A stretch of DNA of 64,000 bases from Ferruginibacter sp050611725 (GCF_050611725.1 NZ_JBODJB010000001.1:2852001-2916000); one strand, 5' to 3'; shown: positions 52,677 through 63,300, counted from the first letter of the stretch. The notes: generated by a model not told the origin, from the sequence alone. Translations and numbers: made by a program.

Positions 52677-53246
52677 TTAAATATGGGAGTTATTATAATT
52701 TTTGAATGCAGTCAAATTATCGATAGGCAATCTTTTTGTATTACCCTCATTCAATACTTTTTGTAAACTGAATTTGTGGATCATATGCAACTCGGCTTTT
52801 TCCAATACCGTTTTCAAACCATGTGCTTTATAGATACCACAAAAAGGTTGTGCATAATCTTCGTCCTGATAAACAATAAAATCATGGTCGCTTCCTTTTT
52901 GATACTCTTTAATGAGAGTTGCAATGGTGAACTCATCCATATCTAACATATCGCAGGCCAACAATAATAAATTATTGGTTTGATAGTGTTCATGCACACT
53001 CAACAAACCTCTCAGCGGCCCCGGCACATCTACATCATCTACAATTAATTTATCTGCACCAATATGTTTGGAATACTCCGGAATCTGCAACTCATTAACA
53101 GAAAATAAAACAGGAATATTAAAAGGAGATAATTTATCAGCAATATATTTTGCCCAGATCGTTCCTTCAACCGTAAGCAAACCTTTATCACTGCCCATGC
53201 GTTTACTTTCGCCGCCACATAATACTATGCCCAATAAATTCTGCAT
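52677..53246 (-). CDS. mobA: molybdenum cofactor guanylyltransferase
   Basis: It attaches GMP to molybdopterin to make the bis-MGD form used by DMSO-reductase-family enzymes such as the nitrate reductase encoded at 60348. The 189 residues carry the N-terminal nucleotide-binding LCGGESKRMGSDKGLL (residues 9-24), the VPGPLRGLLS stretch and the metal-binding LLLLACDMLDMD. It lies 6 nt after the SelW-like gene and 24 nt before the kinase gene, placing cofactor maturation and the two-component system in one operon. Confidence 0.95.
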   Translation of the reverse strand: MQNLLGIVLCGGESKRMGSDKGLLTVEGTIWAKYIADKLSPFNIPVLFSVNELQIPEYSKHIGADKLIVDDVDVPGPLRGLLSVHEHYQTNNLLLLACDMLDMDEFTIATLIKEYQKGSDHDFIVYQDEDYAQPFCGIYKAHGLKTVLEKAELHMIHKFSLQKVLNEGNTKRLPIDNLTAFKNYNNSHI

Positions 53247-53252
53247 AGAAAA

Positions 53253-53531
53253 TTATTTTTTATCCGAATGTCCCAGATCTTTTCCCGGAGCAATGATATC
53301 TCTGATCGTTTGTTTCAATAATTTCACTTCAATAAATTGGCCGGCCTCTTTTCTGTCGAATATTTTTTTATCATTGATATATATTGTATAACGTCCGCTC
53401 ACTTCACTTGGGATCAATTCAACACTATACAATTCATCCGAAAAAGTTGTTAAAAATTCCTGCCCCATATATGCAGCTTTCATCATCCAGTGGCATTTAG
53501 GGCAGTATTCAATTTTAATAGAAGGTTTCAT
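53253..53531 (-). CDS. SelT/SelW/SelH (Rdx)-family thioredoxin-like protein
   Basis: A 92-residue protein with the redox motif YCPKCHWM (CxxC in place of CxxU) at residues 9-16 and the family features FSDELYSVELIPSEVSGRYTIYIN and FDRKEAGQF. The family has a thioredoxin-like fold and a suspected redox role but no established reaction. It is the first gene of the operon with mobA, the PAS kinase and the receiver-CRP regulator. A role in low-oxygen redox balance is inference only. Confidence 0.88.
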   Translation of the reverse strand: MKPSIKIEYCPKCHWMMKAAYMGQEFLTTFSDELYSVELIPSEVSGRYTIYINDKKIFDRKEAGQFIEVKLLKQTIRDIIAPGKDLGHSDKK

Positions 53532-53632
53532 AAAATTTATAAGGGTGGTTATATTGCAAAGTACAAATTTTTAGTGAGATTATCTGAACATAAATCATTC
53601 AAAAACCGCTCAAATAAAAGTTATATTTGAGT

Positions 53633-56143
53633 ATGTCCACAAACAATTTCAATATAACGGGTTTAACGAACGAACAGGTTATTGATGCCCGAAAAAAATT
53701 CGGAATAAACAAACTCGATTACAAAAAAGAGAATTCATTTTTAGAGACCGTTTGGCAGATCGTCAAAGAACCGATGATGGTTCTCTTATTAGTAGCTACT
53801 TTCATTTATTTTATCAGTGGAAAAACAGGAGATGGTATTTTTCTTGTTGTTGCCATCATATTTCAAACTTCTATTTCACTTTATCAGGACAGAAGAAGCA
53901 GGAATGCTTTGGAAAAACTGAAAGATTTTTCACAGCCTAAATGCAAAGTCATTCGCAATGGAAAAGTAGAAGCAATAAATAGTGAAGATCTGGTTGTTAG
54001 TGACAGCATCATAGTAGAAGAAGGCACTTTAATTCCGGCAGATGGCACCATTGTTCACTCCAACGATTTTTCAGTGAACGAATCAATACTTACCGGTGAG
54101 TCAATGGCTGTTTCGAAAGACAAAGAAAAAGAAGATCATTTTATTTACAGCGGCACCACTGTTGCCGGCGGTTTAGCAATAGCTACAATTACAGCGATCG
54201 GCAATACAACTAAATTAGGTAAGATCGGCAGCAGTTTAGAAAGTATTGAAGAGGAAAAAACGCCACTCGAATTACAAATTGCAAATTTTGTAAAGAAGAT
54301 GGCATTGGCCGGCATCATTGTTTTTGCAGTTGTTTGGGCAATTAATTACTGGCATTCGCATGATCTGTTGAAAAGTTTATTGCAGTCACTCACGTTGGCC
54401 ATGAGCATCCTTCCCGAAGAAATTCCTGTTGCATTTACAACCTTCATGGCGTTAGGTGCATGGCGTTTAATGAAAATGGGCATCGTAGTAAAACAAATGA
54501 AAACCGTTGAAACATTGGGCAGTGCCAATGTGATCTGCACGGATAAAACAGGAACGATCACTGAAAACAAAATGAGTCTGGTAAAATTGTTTGTATTGAA
54601 AGCAAACAAAATATTTGATCCGAAAGATGTTTTGAATGACGATGAAAAAGAATTGATAAAATTAGCCATGTTTGCCAGCGAACCAATCCCTTTCGATCCG
54701 ATGGAAATTGCATTGCACCAAGCATACAAGGAAATTGTTCAAAATGATGAAAGACCAAATTACAAACTCATTCACGAATATCCTTTAAGCGGCAAGCCTC
54801 CTATGATGACGCATGTTTTTGAAGGCAATGGCAATAGGATCATTGCAGCAAAAGGGGCACCCGAGGCTTTGATGAATGTTGCTAAACTTACAGAAACTGA
54901 GGTACAACAAATTCATGAAGCGATCAAAACATTGACCACTGAAGGTTATCGGGTATTAGGCGTTGGCGAATCTTATCTCACCGGCACTGATTATCCTGCA
55001 ACACAACAGGAATTAAAATTTAAATTAAAAGGAATCGTTGCTTTCTACGATCCGCCAAAGACAAACATTCAACAGGTATTAGAATATTTTTATACCGCAG
55101 GGATTTCAGTAAAAATTATAACCGGAGATAATGCAGCAACGACTACATCCATTGCAAAGCAGATAGGTTTTAAAGGGTATGAAAAAAATATCACCGGTGA
55201 TGAACTGATGAAATTGGACGACACCAGTTTGCAAACTTGTGTAATGGAGACAACCATTTTTACAAGAATGTTTCCGGAAGCCAAATTAAAGATCATCAAT
55301 GCATTAAAAGCCAACAATCAAATTGTAGCAATGACAGGCGATGGTGTGAATGATGGGCCGGCCTTAAAAGCAGCACATATCGGCATTGCGATGGGTAAAA
55401 AAGGAACAGAGATAGCAAAGCAGGCTGCATCGTTGATCTTACTGGAAGATGATCTGTCGAAAATGGTAGATGCAATTGCCATGGGCAGAAAGATATATAC
55501 CAATCTTAAAAAAGCCATTCAATATATTATATCCATTCATATCCCGATCATACTGACCGTGTTTATTCCATTGGCACTGGGATGGATCTATCCGAATGTT
55601 TTCTCTCCTATACATGTTATTTTTTTGGAGATAATAATGGGACCAACCTGTTCTATCATTTATGAAAATGAGCCGATGGAAAAAAATACGATGATGCTAA
55701 AACCCAAAGCATTGACCACTACTTTCTTTAACTGGAAAGAGCTATCCATCAGTATTCTACAAGGTCTGGTTATAACCGCTGGCACTTTATATATCTATCA
55801 ATTTGCTGTAACTAGCGGTAATAATGAGTCACTAACAAGAACGATGGTCTTCACTACTTTGATAACAGCGAATATATTTTTGACCCTTATCAACCGTTCC
55901 TTTTATTTTTCTATCCTCTCCACATTGAGGTATAAAAACAACATGGTTTTATTCATCATCTTTATCACTATTGCAATTGTTGCATTATTGCTTTACATAA
56001 AACCGCTGACAACATTTTTTGAATTTGAACAACTGAACCCATCACAATTATTACGCTGCATTGGTGTAGGTTTCATTTCAGTGATCTGGTTTGAAATAGT
56101 GAAATTCATTAAAAGAAAAAGAAGGATTACAACTTCGTTTTAA
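53633..56143 (+). CDS. P-type cation-transporting ATPase (P2/Ca2+-type)
   Basis: An inner-membrane ion pump. The 836 residues show an N-terminal cation-ATPase domain (LTNEQVIDARKKFGINKL), TGES loop in NESILTGESMAVSK, transmembrane ion site LPEEIPVAF, phosphorylation motif CTDKTGTITENK, and hinge MTGDGVNDGPALKAAHIGIAMG. PEEIP is typical of Ca2+/Mn2+-type pumps, but the ion is not certain. ATG at 53633 is used instead of the TTG two codons upstream. It is divergent from the SelW-mobA operon and is not a heavy-metal (CPx) pump. Confidence 0.93.
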   Translation: MSTNNFNITGLTNEQVIDARKKFGINKLDYKKENSFLETVWQIVKEPMMVLLLVATFIYFISGKTGDGIFLVVAIIFQTSISLYQDRRSRNALEKLKDFSQPKCKVIRNGKVEAINSEDLVVSDSIIVEEGTLIPADGTIVHSNDFSVNESILTGESMAVSKDKEKEDHFIYSGTTVAGGLAIATITAIGNTTKLGKIGSSLESIEEEKTPLELQIANFVKKMALAGIIVFAVVWAINYWHSHDLLKSLLQSLTLAMSILPEEIPVAFTTFMALGAWRLMKMGIVVKQMKTVETLGSANVICTDKTGTITENKMSLVKLFVLKANKIFDPKDVLNDDEKELIKLAMFASEPIPFDPMEIALHQAYKEIVQNDERPNYKLIHEYPLSGKPPMMTHVFEGNGNRIIAAKGAPEALMNVAKLTETEVQQIHEAIKTLTTEGYRVLGVGESYLTGTDYPATQQELKFKLKGIVAFYDPPKTNIQQVLEYFYTAGISVKIITGDNAATTTSIAKQIGFKGYEKNITGDELMKLDDTSLQTCVMETTIFTRMFPEAKLKIINALKANNQIVAMTGDGVNDGPALKAAHIGIAMGKKGTEIAKQAASLILLEDDLSKMVDAIAMGRKIYTNLKKAIQYIISIHIPIILTVFIPLALGWIYPNVFSPIHVIFLEIIMGPTCSIIYENEPMEKNTMMLKPKALTTTFFNWKELSISILQGLVITAGTLYIYQFAVTSGNNESLTRTMVFTTLITANIFLTLINRSFYFSILSTLRYKNNMVLFIIFITIAIVALLLYIKPLTTFFEFEQLNPSQLLRCIGVGFISVIWFEIVKFIKRKRRITTSF

Positions 56144-56180
56144 TGACAATTATGTTAACGGCTGATTGCTACTATTGAGT

Positions 56181-56243
56181 TTCAGTGCCACAGTTTACCC
56201 TGAGGGACGAAGTGCACTCTTGTATTTTGGAACTTTATTGAGC
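56181..56243 (+). repeat. short dispersed repeat, copy 2
   Basis: TTCAGTG (56181), GCACTCTTGTA (56214-56224) and TTATTGAGC (to 56243) recur in the order seen at 1596-1638, with a longer spacer here. It lies in the 150-nt gap between the convergent ATPase and moaE genes. Confidence 0.5.
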
Positions 56244-56294
56244 TTTTATTGAAGCGAAGGTTGTTGATCGGAAACTAACACTAGGGGCGGGATT

Positions 56295-56801
56295 TTACTT
56301 TTCAAATTCATACACATGCTTATTCGGATCTCCGGTAATTTTTTGACAATTGCAATTACCGCCCCACTCTTTTGTACCATCGGTAAAATATTCGCATTTC
56401 CAGATAGGCACTTCGTGTTTAATTTTATCAATGATGAAACGATTGGCGGCATAAGCTTCGCTGCGATGTGCTGATGCAGTAATGACAACCACAGCAGATT
56501 CGCTCACACCTACTTTACCTGTTCGGTGCTGGGCAATGGCAATATTCAGATCCCATTTTTGTTTGGCCTCAGTAATGATGTTAGCGATCATTTTAACTGC
56601 TAAACTTTCCTGTGCTTCGTATTCCAAACAATCTACTTCTTTACCATGACTGTTATCTCTCGTTTCACCACTAAACAATACCACAGCACCGGCCTTGGGA
56701 TGATGTGACAATGACAACAACCCAACAATATCAATCGGTTCAGCGGATAAAGCTTTTATGCTATCCGCCGCTGCTGGGTGGTATGATGTGGATGTTGTCA
56801 T
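56295..56801 (-). CDS. moaE: molybdopterin synthase catalytic subunit
   Basis: It works with MoaD to convert precursor Z into molybdopterin. The 168 residues show GAVVLFSGETRDNSHGKEV, LEYEAQESLAVKMI, IAQHRTGKVGVSESAVVV, and the catalytic region HRSEAYAANRFIIDKIKHEVPIWKCEYF. An extra N-terminal stretch of about 17 residues overlaps the end of moaD by 41 nt. No in-frame ATG, GTG or TTG gives a shorter start before the conserved core, so the overlap is probably real. The C-terminus CNCQ is an unusual cysteine pair. It is the last gene of the nitrate/moa operon. Confidence 0.95.
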   Translation of the reverse strand: MTTSTSYHPAAADSIKALSAEPIDIVGLLSLSHHPKAGAVVLFSGETRDNSHGKEVDCLEYEAQESLAVKMIANIITEAKQKWDLNIAIAQHRTGKVGVSESAVVVITASAHRSEAYAANRFIIDKIKHEVPIWKCEYFTDGTKEWGGNCNCQKITGDPNKHVYEFEK

Positions 56802-56994
56802 CTGGCTTTAATTCATATTGATCATTTACAAATTCATCTTTTACTGCAAACCGACATAGTTGTAAAATATTTTTTGCATCTGCATTCTGATGAATGAGCA
56901 TTTCTCTTAGTTCCGCAACAGTACTTATGGGAGCATCAATCGAGAATTCTTTCTCGAAAAAGTCTTTTAGTACTGCGTAAACTTCTACTTTCAT
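56761..56994 (-). CDS. moaD: molybdopterin synthase sulfur carrier subunit
   Basis: A small ubiquitin-like protein whose C-terminal glycine is thiocarboxylated and donates sulfur to molybdopterin. The 77 residues begin MKVEVYAVLKDFFEKEF and end in the diagnostic PPSSGG. The stop codon lies within moaE. A 110-nt spacer with an inverted repeat separates it from moaA. Confidence 0.94.
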   Translation of the reverse strand: MKVEVYAVLKDFFEKEFSIDAPISTVAELREMLIHQNADAKNILQLCRFAVKDEFVNDQYELKPDDNIHIIPPSSGG

Positions 56995-56999
56995 GTTTT

Positions 57000-57099
57000 A
57001 AGTTTTAAGTAATAAGTTTTAAGTAATACAGCACTTTTAAATTTGAGATTTCCTTATAGCAGGCACCAAACTTAAAACTTACCACTTATTACTTACAAC
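57000..57099. repeat. inverted repeat in the moaA-moaD spacer
   Basis: AAGTTTTAAGTAATAAG near 57000 is nearly complementary to CTTATTACTTACAACTT near 57083-57099. The arms extend over about 25-30 nt with few mismatches. It may form a hairpin in the polycistronic message. Confidence 0.6.
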
Positions 57100-57104
57100 T
57101 TCTC

Positions 57105-58049
57105 CTAACCCCCGATCTGTAACATACTTAAATCACTTCCTACAAATTTCACCAATTGCTTTTGTTCCATAGCTTGTTGCAATTTAGCGATCAATGTTTT
57201 ATCATCTGATACATCTTTTAACGAGATCGGATGATTACTGCTAAGACAACCATACATATTGCCTTCACTATCTAAACGTAATCGGTTACAATCCTGACAA
57301 AAAGGTTCGCTCTCATTAGCAATGATACCGAAGACGTTTCCGGTATCTGTCTGCCAGTAATTAGCGGTAGATGAATCGTTGCGTTTCATCTTAGTAAAAG
57401 CATATTTTGTTGCAATCGTTTCCAAAATAACATCTTCCGTTACCAGGTATTTCAACGGATCGCTGTGCAAGTGCCCCATCGCCATTACTTCCAAGAAGCG
57501 AATGGTAATACTTTTACTGAAGGCATAATCGACCAATGGCAATAACTGATTTTCATTAATGCCTTTCATTATCACTGCGTTGATCTTTACTTGCAATCCT
57601 ACTGCCAAAGCAGTTTCAATACCATTCAGAATTCTGTTTACATCACTTCGTTTGGTCATTAAAAAGAATACATCTTCATCCATAGCATCTAAGGATACGT
57701 TGATAGACTGCATGCCGGCATCTTTTAATTGCTTTGCCATTCTTTCCAACAAAAAACCATTCGTTGTTAGTTTCACATCTTCGATACCGATGGCTTTAAT
57801 TCCCTTGATGACACTGATGAGATCATGATACAATAATGGTTCTCCCCCTGTAAGTCGAATGGTTTCTAATTGTAAAACTTCATGAAGTTGATGAATGGTG
57901 CCGAGTAGATGTTTTGCTTCAATGGAAGTATGTTCAGTGATATCATCTTCTCCCATAGTACAGTATGTACAACTGAAATTACAGCGATTAAGCAGGCTTA
58001 CCCGTAGTGATTTAAAATTTCGGTTATATATATCTGTTAGTAATTTCAT
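57105..58049 (-). CDS. moaA: GTP 3',8-cyclase
   Basis: The radical-SAM enzyme of the first step of molybdenum cofactor synthesis. The 314 residues have the radical SAM motif CNFSCTYCTMG (residues 23-33), SAM contacts TIRLTGGEPLL, and the C-terminal second cluster CQDCNRLRLDSEGNMYGCL. The protein ends LQIGG, matching the conserved GG tail. It is 60 nt downstream of the TSUP gene and upstream of moaD. moaC and moeA are not in this window. Confidence 0.97.
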   Translation of the reverse strand: MKLLTDIYNRNFKSLRVSLLNRCNFSCTYCTMGEDDITEHTSIEAKHLLGTIHQLHEVLQLETIRLTGGEPLLYHDLISVIKGIKAIGIEDVKLTTNGFLLERMAKQLKDAGMQSINVSLDAMDEDVFFLMTKRSDVNRILNGIETALAVGLQVKINAVIMKGINENQLLPLVDYAFSKSITIRFLEVMAMGHLHSDPLKYLVTEDVILETIATKYAFTKMKRNDSSTANYWQTDTGNVFGIIANESEPFCQDCNRLRLDSEGNMYGCLSSNHPISLKDVSDDKTLIAKLQQAMEQKQLVKFVGSDLSMLQIGG

Positions 58050-58109
58050 TTTTTCACTATTTCAGTCAGGCGATGATTGTCAAATCGGGTTATCAACACA
58101 TCATCTTTC

Positions 58110-58856
58110 TCAAAAAAAATTCGACCATGAATCGCTTATCAGTTTTGCAGAAGCAATAAACAACACCACCGCCAAAACATACCTCACTGTTAATAATTTA
58201 TATTTAAAACTTCCTACATATGCACCCAACAAGCCTCCTGCAACAGCTGCCGCAAGCCATATATAAGATGCGAATGTAAAGTTAATGCCATTTGAAACAG
58301 CAGCCAAGCCTGATAAGGAATTACACACAATGAACAAACTACTTACTGCTGCTGCATCTTTTGCATTACCCCAAGCCATTAGCACAATTACAGGACTAAG
58401 AAAAATACCACCACCAATGTTTAAAAAGCCTGATGCAAAACCAATGATGGCTCCGGTTAGCAATGCAGCTGCAAAGGGAACCGCTTTTTGTTCTCTTTCT
58501 ATATCTGAAGGTTTCATCAACAATCTGATAATAGGAAAAATTAAGGCGAAGCCCAACAACAACTTGTAAACGGATTCACTCGTTGTAAAATTCGACCCTA
58601 AAAATGCACATGGAATAGATGTGATCAAAAATGGCCATGCCAGTTTCCATTTAAAATAACCGGCTCTGTAAAATTGTATGAATGCGATGCTTGCAATAAT
58701 GATATTCAATACCAATACCACCGGCTTATAAACGGCCATAGGAATACTAAATAAAGAAAGCACAGCTATATAACCGCTTGCACCACCATGCCCTACGGAT
58801 GCATATAAAAATGCTACTATCAATAATAATACAGGAATTAAAACATCAATTGCCAT
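58110..58856 (-). CDS. TSUP (TauE/SafE) family anion transporter
   Basis: A 248-residue inner-membrane protein with about eight spans. The family features are YASVGHGGASGYIAVLSLF (residues 18-36) and its second-half counterpart ASGFLNIGGGIFLSPVIVL. The family moves sulfite, sulfoacetate and similar small anions. It overlaps the end of the rubredoxin-fusion gene by 11 nt inside the nitrate/moa operon, so nitrite or a sulfur anion is a plausible but unproven substrate. Confidence 0.88.
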   Translation of the reverse strand: MAIDVLIPVLLLIVAFLYASVGHGGASGYIAVLSLFSIPMAVYKPVVLVLNIIIASIAFIQFYRAGYFKWKLAWPFLITSIPCAFLGSNFTTSESVYKLLLGFALIFPIIRLLMKPSDIEREQKAVPFAAALLTGAIIGFASGFLNIGGGIFLSPVIVLMAWGNAKDAAAVSSLFIVCNSLSGLAAVSNGINFTFASYIWLAAAVAGGLLGAYVGSFKYKLLTVRYVLAVVLFIASAKLISDSWSNFF

Positions 58857-60351
58857 TATTTTCTACTAACGATGGTTTGGCGATGGGTACAAATTCATCC
58901 TTTGCTGCTCCGCAGGTTGGACATTCATATTCATCTTTTAATTCAGCAAATGTAGTGCCAGGAGCAATATCATTTACAGCATCGCCATAAATTTCATCGT
59001 AAATCGTAAAACAGTGTGGACATTGGTGTATCAAAACGAGTGCAGGTGCTTCTTCCTTAACTTCTTCTGTTCTTCTGAATGCAGCATGGTTAACATCTGT
59101 AGCCTCATTCTTTAATTCATAGTAATATTTGCAAAGTGATAGCAAGTAAGTTTCAAGGTTCTCTCTTTCTACATCGCTTCGGAACAAAATATACTCTTTT
59201 GAATTAGGGTTAAAATTGCTGCTGTATAAAATATCGAAGCGGTCTGTTATTTTATATTTTACCGACGCCGGCTTTTGTTGTTTGCGGATGATCACAGAAC
59301 CGAATAACCCCGTTTTAGGTTTTGTTTTGATGGCAAAAAATAATCCGAATGTTCTTACATCATCTTTATCAAATTGACGAACAAGATATCTTTTTAAACT
59401 TAATCCTTCTTCGCAAAGATCTTCTACCTGCCAGTTCAATTCATTACTTGCATGACGAACATTGATACGATGTTCGTTTAAAACAAAATCCCACAACTTT
59501 CTATCGGGCTGTTGAATCCCATTTATAATAAGTGATTTCCAGGGTGTAGAATATATTTGACCAATTTTGGTTTTTAAACAAATACTGCAAACATCTTTCA
59601 AAAATGCTACACTGAACAACTCTTCTCTTTTGTAAATACCCAACCATGATTTGTTGCCATAACGATTAAATCCTTCATAATAAGGCATGCCAAAATCAGG
59701 AACTTTCAATTCTTCTGTTACAGGCTGAACAATAAAAGTTTCTTTGTTATGCACTTTGGCATACAATGCATTGCCATTGATAAAATCCCTATCCTGATAC
59801 AAATTTTTATTTTCCGCAATAGTCGCTTCCAGCACTTTGCAAATACGAGGTATGTCTTCTGTGTAGATCAATGCCGGCCATCGATACATATGCGTTGTCT
59901 TTGGAAAACGAACATACAGGTACCAGTAATTATTTGTGTTTGAAGAAATAAAATTAATGTTCCCTGTAAAGAATGGAACAAAAGTTTGCATATTATCATT
60001 GATGTTGATCTTCAACTTCGGTTGAAAGTCAAAAAGATCCAAAATATCTTTATATACTCCCTCGCTTAACCAATTCGCATTTTGAAAAACATCTTCAGTA
60101 ACATAAGAACTAACTATATTTGGATATATCTCTTCATTTATTTCGTAAGATATTTTTATCTTTTCCAACGATTCAACAAAACCATTCAAAAACTTCTCCG
60201 CTACCTTACAATATAATTGTTGACGCACCCCAAACTGTACATCTTTAACCTGTGCATTTTCAGCAGCACACATGATAGCATGCAAATCTCCTGAGGAAAC
60301 GATTCCCAGTGGCAGATTTATTTTTACAATATTACTTTTCTTGATGATCAT
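58846..60351 (-). CDS. nitrite/sulfite-reductase-like protein lacking cluster ligands, with C-terminal rubredoxin
   Basis: A 501-residue cytoplasmic protein. Residues 5-65 look like a ferredoxin-like half-domain of siroheme nitrite/sulfite reductases (INLPLGIVSSGDLHAIMCAA, VQFGVRQQLYCKV), with a second such domain around 255-320. The region between carries NIVSS where siroheme enzymes have an NI..C motif, and no CxxxxxC...CxxxC ligands follow. Residues 444-487 are a rubredoxin domain with CPHC and CPTCGAAKDEF. It overlaps the nitrate reductase stop by 4 nt (ATGA). It may be an electron-transfer or structural partner rather than a nitrite reductase. Confidence 0.8.
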   Translation of the reverse strand: MIIKKSNIVKINLPLGIVSSGDLHAIMCAAENAQVKDVQFGVRQQLYCKVAEKFLNGFVESLEKIKISYEINEEIYPNIVSSYVTEDVFQNANWLSEGVYKDILDLFDFQPKLKININDNMQTFVPFFTGNINFISSNTNNYWYLYVRFPKTTHMYRWPALIYTEDIPRICKVLEATIAENKNLYQDRDFINGNALYAKVHNKETFIVQPVTEELKVPDFGMPYYEGFNRYGNKSWLGIYKREELFSVAFLKDVCSICLKTKIGQIYSTPWKSLIINGIQQPDRKLWDFVLNEHRINVRHASNELNWQVEDLCEEGLSLKRYLVRQFDKDDVRTFGLFFAIKTKPKTGLFGSVIIRKQQKPASVKYKITDRFDILYSSNFNPNSKEYILFRSDVERENLETYLLSLCKYYYELKNEATDVNHAAFRRTEEVKEEAPALVLIHQCPHCFTIYDEIYGDAVNDIAPGTTFAELKDEYECPTCGAAKDEFVPIAKPSLVENNGN

Positions 60352-63300
60352 GATGCAATCACTTTTAAAACGTTTTCAGTCTGTTGTTGCTCCATGAACT
60401 CTTCTAATATTCTTTTCACTTCAGGTCTGCAGCTACCGCAACCCAGCCCTGCTCCTGATGCTGTACACAAGTTTGTAAGTTCAGTACACCCTTCAGCAAT
60501 TTTATTTTTGATATTACCGGCTCCTACATTATTACAACTGCAAACCAATTTACCAATTACCGGTTCAGCTTTTTGTCCGCTGCGTAATAATTGCAAACGC
60601 TTTTCACTCAATTCAATTTTATTAGAGATCAGTGTTTTGTATTCAATGAATTCGCTTTTATCTCCGATCAAAATCGCACCAACCAATCTGTCGTTGTGAA
60701 TGATGCATTTTTTATAATAACGTTTTGCTTTATCGATGAAAACAATTTCTTCATAATCTTTATCATTAGGACTTTCGGGAATGCCCAAACTACAAAGATC
60801 AAAACCATGAATCTTAATGATATTCATCAACAAGGTTCCATCATAGTAAGCTGCAATATCGCCTTGCAAGTATTTGGCTACGACAGCAGCTTGTTCTTCC
60901 GCTCCTGCCGTAATACCAAATAAAAATCCTCTGAATTCCGCTATTTCTCCAATGGCAAATATGTTTGGGTCGCTGGTTTGTAAACGCTCGTTTACAATTA
61001 CACCACGTTGACAGTTTAATCCTATTTCTCTTGCAAGCTCTGCATTTGGAACGGTTCCTATAGCAATCACCAATGCATCGCAATCAATTTGCTTACCACT
61101 TGCTAGGCGTATGCCTGTTAATTTTTCCTGTCCGTAGAATAGTTGGACTTCATCGTTGTAATAGACTTCACATCCCTGATCAACCATTTCTTCATGCAAT
61201 AACTGGCTACCCAATGGATCTAATTGCCTGTCAAGGAATCTTGATATACGCTGAATGATCGTTATTTTTATCCCTACTTCTCGTAAAGAAGCAGCCATTT
61301 CCAAACCAAGCAATCCGCCACCAACAATAACAACATGGCCATCTTTAGGAACATGGTCTTTAAAATTATCTGCATCGGTACGACTACGCATAGTAAAGAT
61401 GCCGGGCAATTCAGGCACATTCTTAGGTACCGCAGCCCTACTCCCCGTTGCCATTAGCAATACATCATAGTAAGTTGTTTCACCTTTTGAATCAATAACA
61501 AATTTATTTTCTCTATCAATTTTTTCTACACTAACCCCACGGTGTAAACGAATATTATATTGAGGTTCTTCTTCATCTGTCATCTTTACCAACTGTTCCC
61601 ACTTTTGTACGCCACTGATGTAATCCGGCAGCATTACTCTATTATAAAAGGGAAAATTTTCTTTGCTGAAAATTACTAACTCATCCTCCGCATTGATAGC
61701 TCTATAAGATCTTACAAAACCGTAAGCCCCGGCACCGGCTCCAATTATAACAATACGTTGTTTTGGTTTTTTATATAGTGCAACATTAACAGCGCAAAAT
61801 TTAAAATCAGGCTCCTTGGAAATAGGATCTAATAAAGGACTTGTAAGATTATTAGCCCTGTTCAGATCACTGTTCAATATTTTACCCCAATGCATTGGTA
61901 AGAACACTACACCTTTTTTAATTGAATCGGTAATTTTTGCTTTTACCCTAACTTCACCTCTGACAGATGTTACCACAACTACAGCTTCATCGGTAATTTT
62001 TAATTTCTGAGCATCGACAGGATTTATTTCCAAAAACGAATTTGCCGTATGTTGATTTAATTTTTTTACTTTTCCAGTTTTGCTCATTGTATGCCACTGA
62101 TCTCTAACTCTGCCCGTAGTAAGTACTAACGGAAAATCACTACTTGTTTTTTCACTGGTTATTGTATCAGGAACCGCATGAATAATGGCTTTGGTGGATG
62201 GCGTATAAAATATTTTATCTTCAAACAAACGTTTTACGCCACTGCCTTTCTCGTCCATTGTGTATGGCCACTGAACAGTTTTCTTTTCTTTAATGATGGT
62301 ATAGTCAAGCCCGGTTATATCAATATTGGTGCCTGCAGTTAATGCCGCATGTTCTTTATAAATATCATTATACTCTTTGTATTCAAAACCCTTAAATCCC
62401 ATTTGTTTTGCAAATCGACAAATGATCTCAGTATCGGGCAATGCTTCTCCGGGAGCATCTACAATTTTATTCAAATAACTAATGCGCCTTTCACTATTGG
62501 TCATTGTACCTTCCTTCTCTGTCCATGTTGCCGCCGGTAAAATGACATCCGCATATTTCAATGTTTCAGGTTTGTTACTTACATCTTGTACAACAACAAA
62601 TTTTGCTTTTTTCAAACCCTCTTCTGCAACACGAACATTTGGTAAGCTTACTAACGGGTTGGTACATATGATCCAAATGGCTTTTAATTTACCTTCATTC
62701 AATGCATCAAACATTTCCGTTGCCGTTAAGCCCGGCTTTTCCGCTATTTTTGTTCCGCCCCAAAATTCCTGCACCTGTTTTCTATGTAACGGATTAGCAA
62801 GATTACGATGTGCAGGCAACAAATTGGACAAACCACCAACTTCTCTTCCTCCCATTGCATTCGGCTGCCCGGTCAATGAAAATGGCCCTGAGCCTGGTTT
62901 CCCGATATGACCTGTTATCAGGTTGAGATTGATCAGGCTTAAATTTTTATTTACACCAATTGAACTTTGGTTCAAGCCCATTGTCCACATAGTAATAAAA
63001 CCTTTGGCATCTCCAATATATTTTGCAGCCAGTCTAATATCATCTTCATCAATGCCGCAAATTCCAGCAGATTCGCTTAAAGACCTTGCAAAAACAATTT
63101 CTTTATAGGCATCAAATCCCTCTGCATGATTTTTTACAAAATCAAAATCGATATCGCCATTTTCGATCAACAACCTTCCGATGGCGTGATTTAATGTGAT
63201 ATCAGTTCCTGGATTGATTTGCAAATGCAAATCGGCGATAGAACATGAATCTGTTTTACGAGGATCTGCTACAATGATCTTTACATTTGGATTTGCAGCC

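Noticed and set aside
53589..53601. CRP/FNR-type site before the P-type ATPase (TGAACATAAATCA)
   Set aside because: The half-sites are seven bases apart, one too many for the consensus.
56246..56488. 80-codon minus-strand frame near moaE
   Set aside because: It overlaps moaE in another frame; moaE has clear family motifs.
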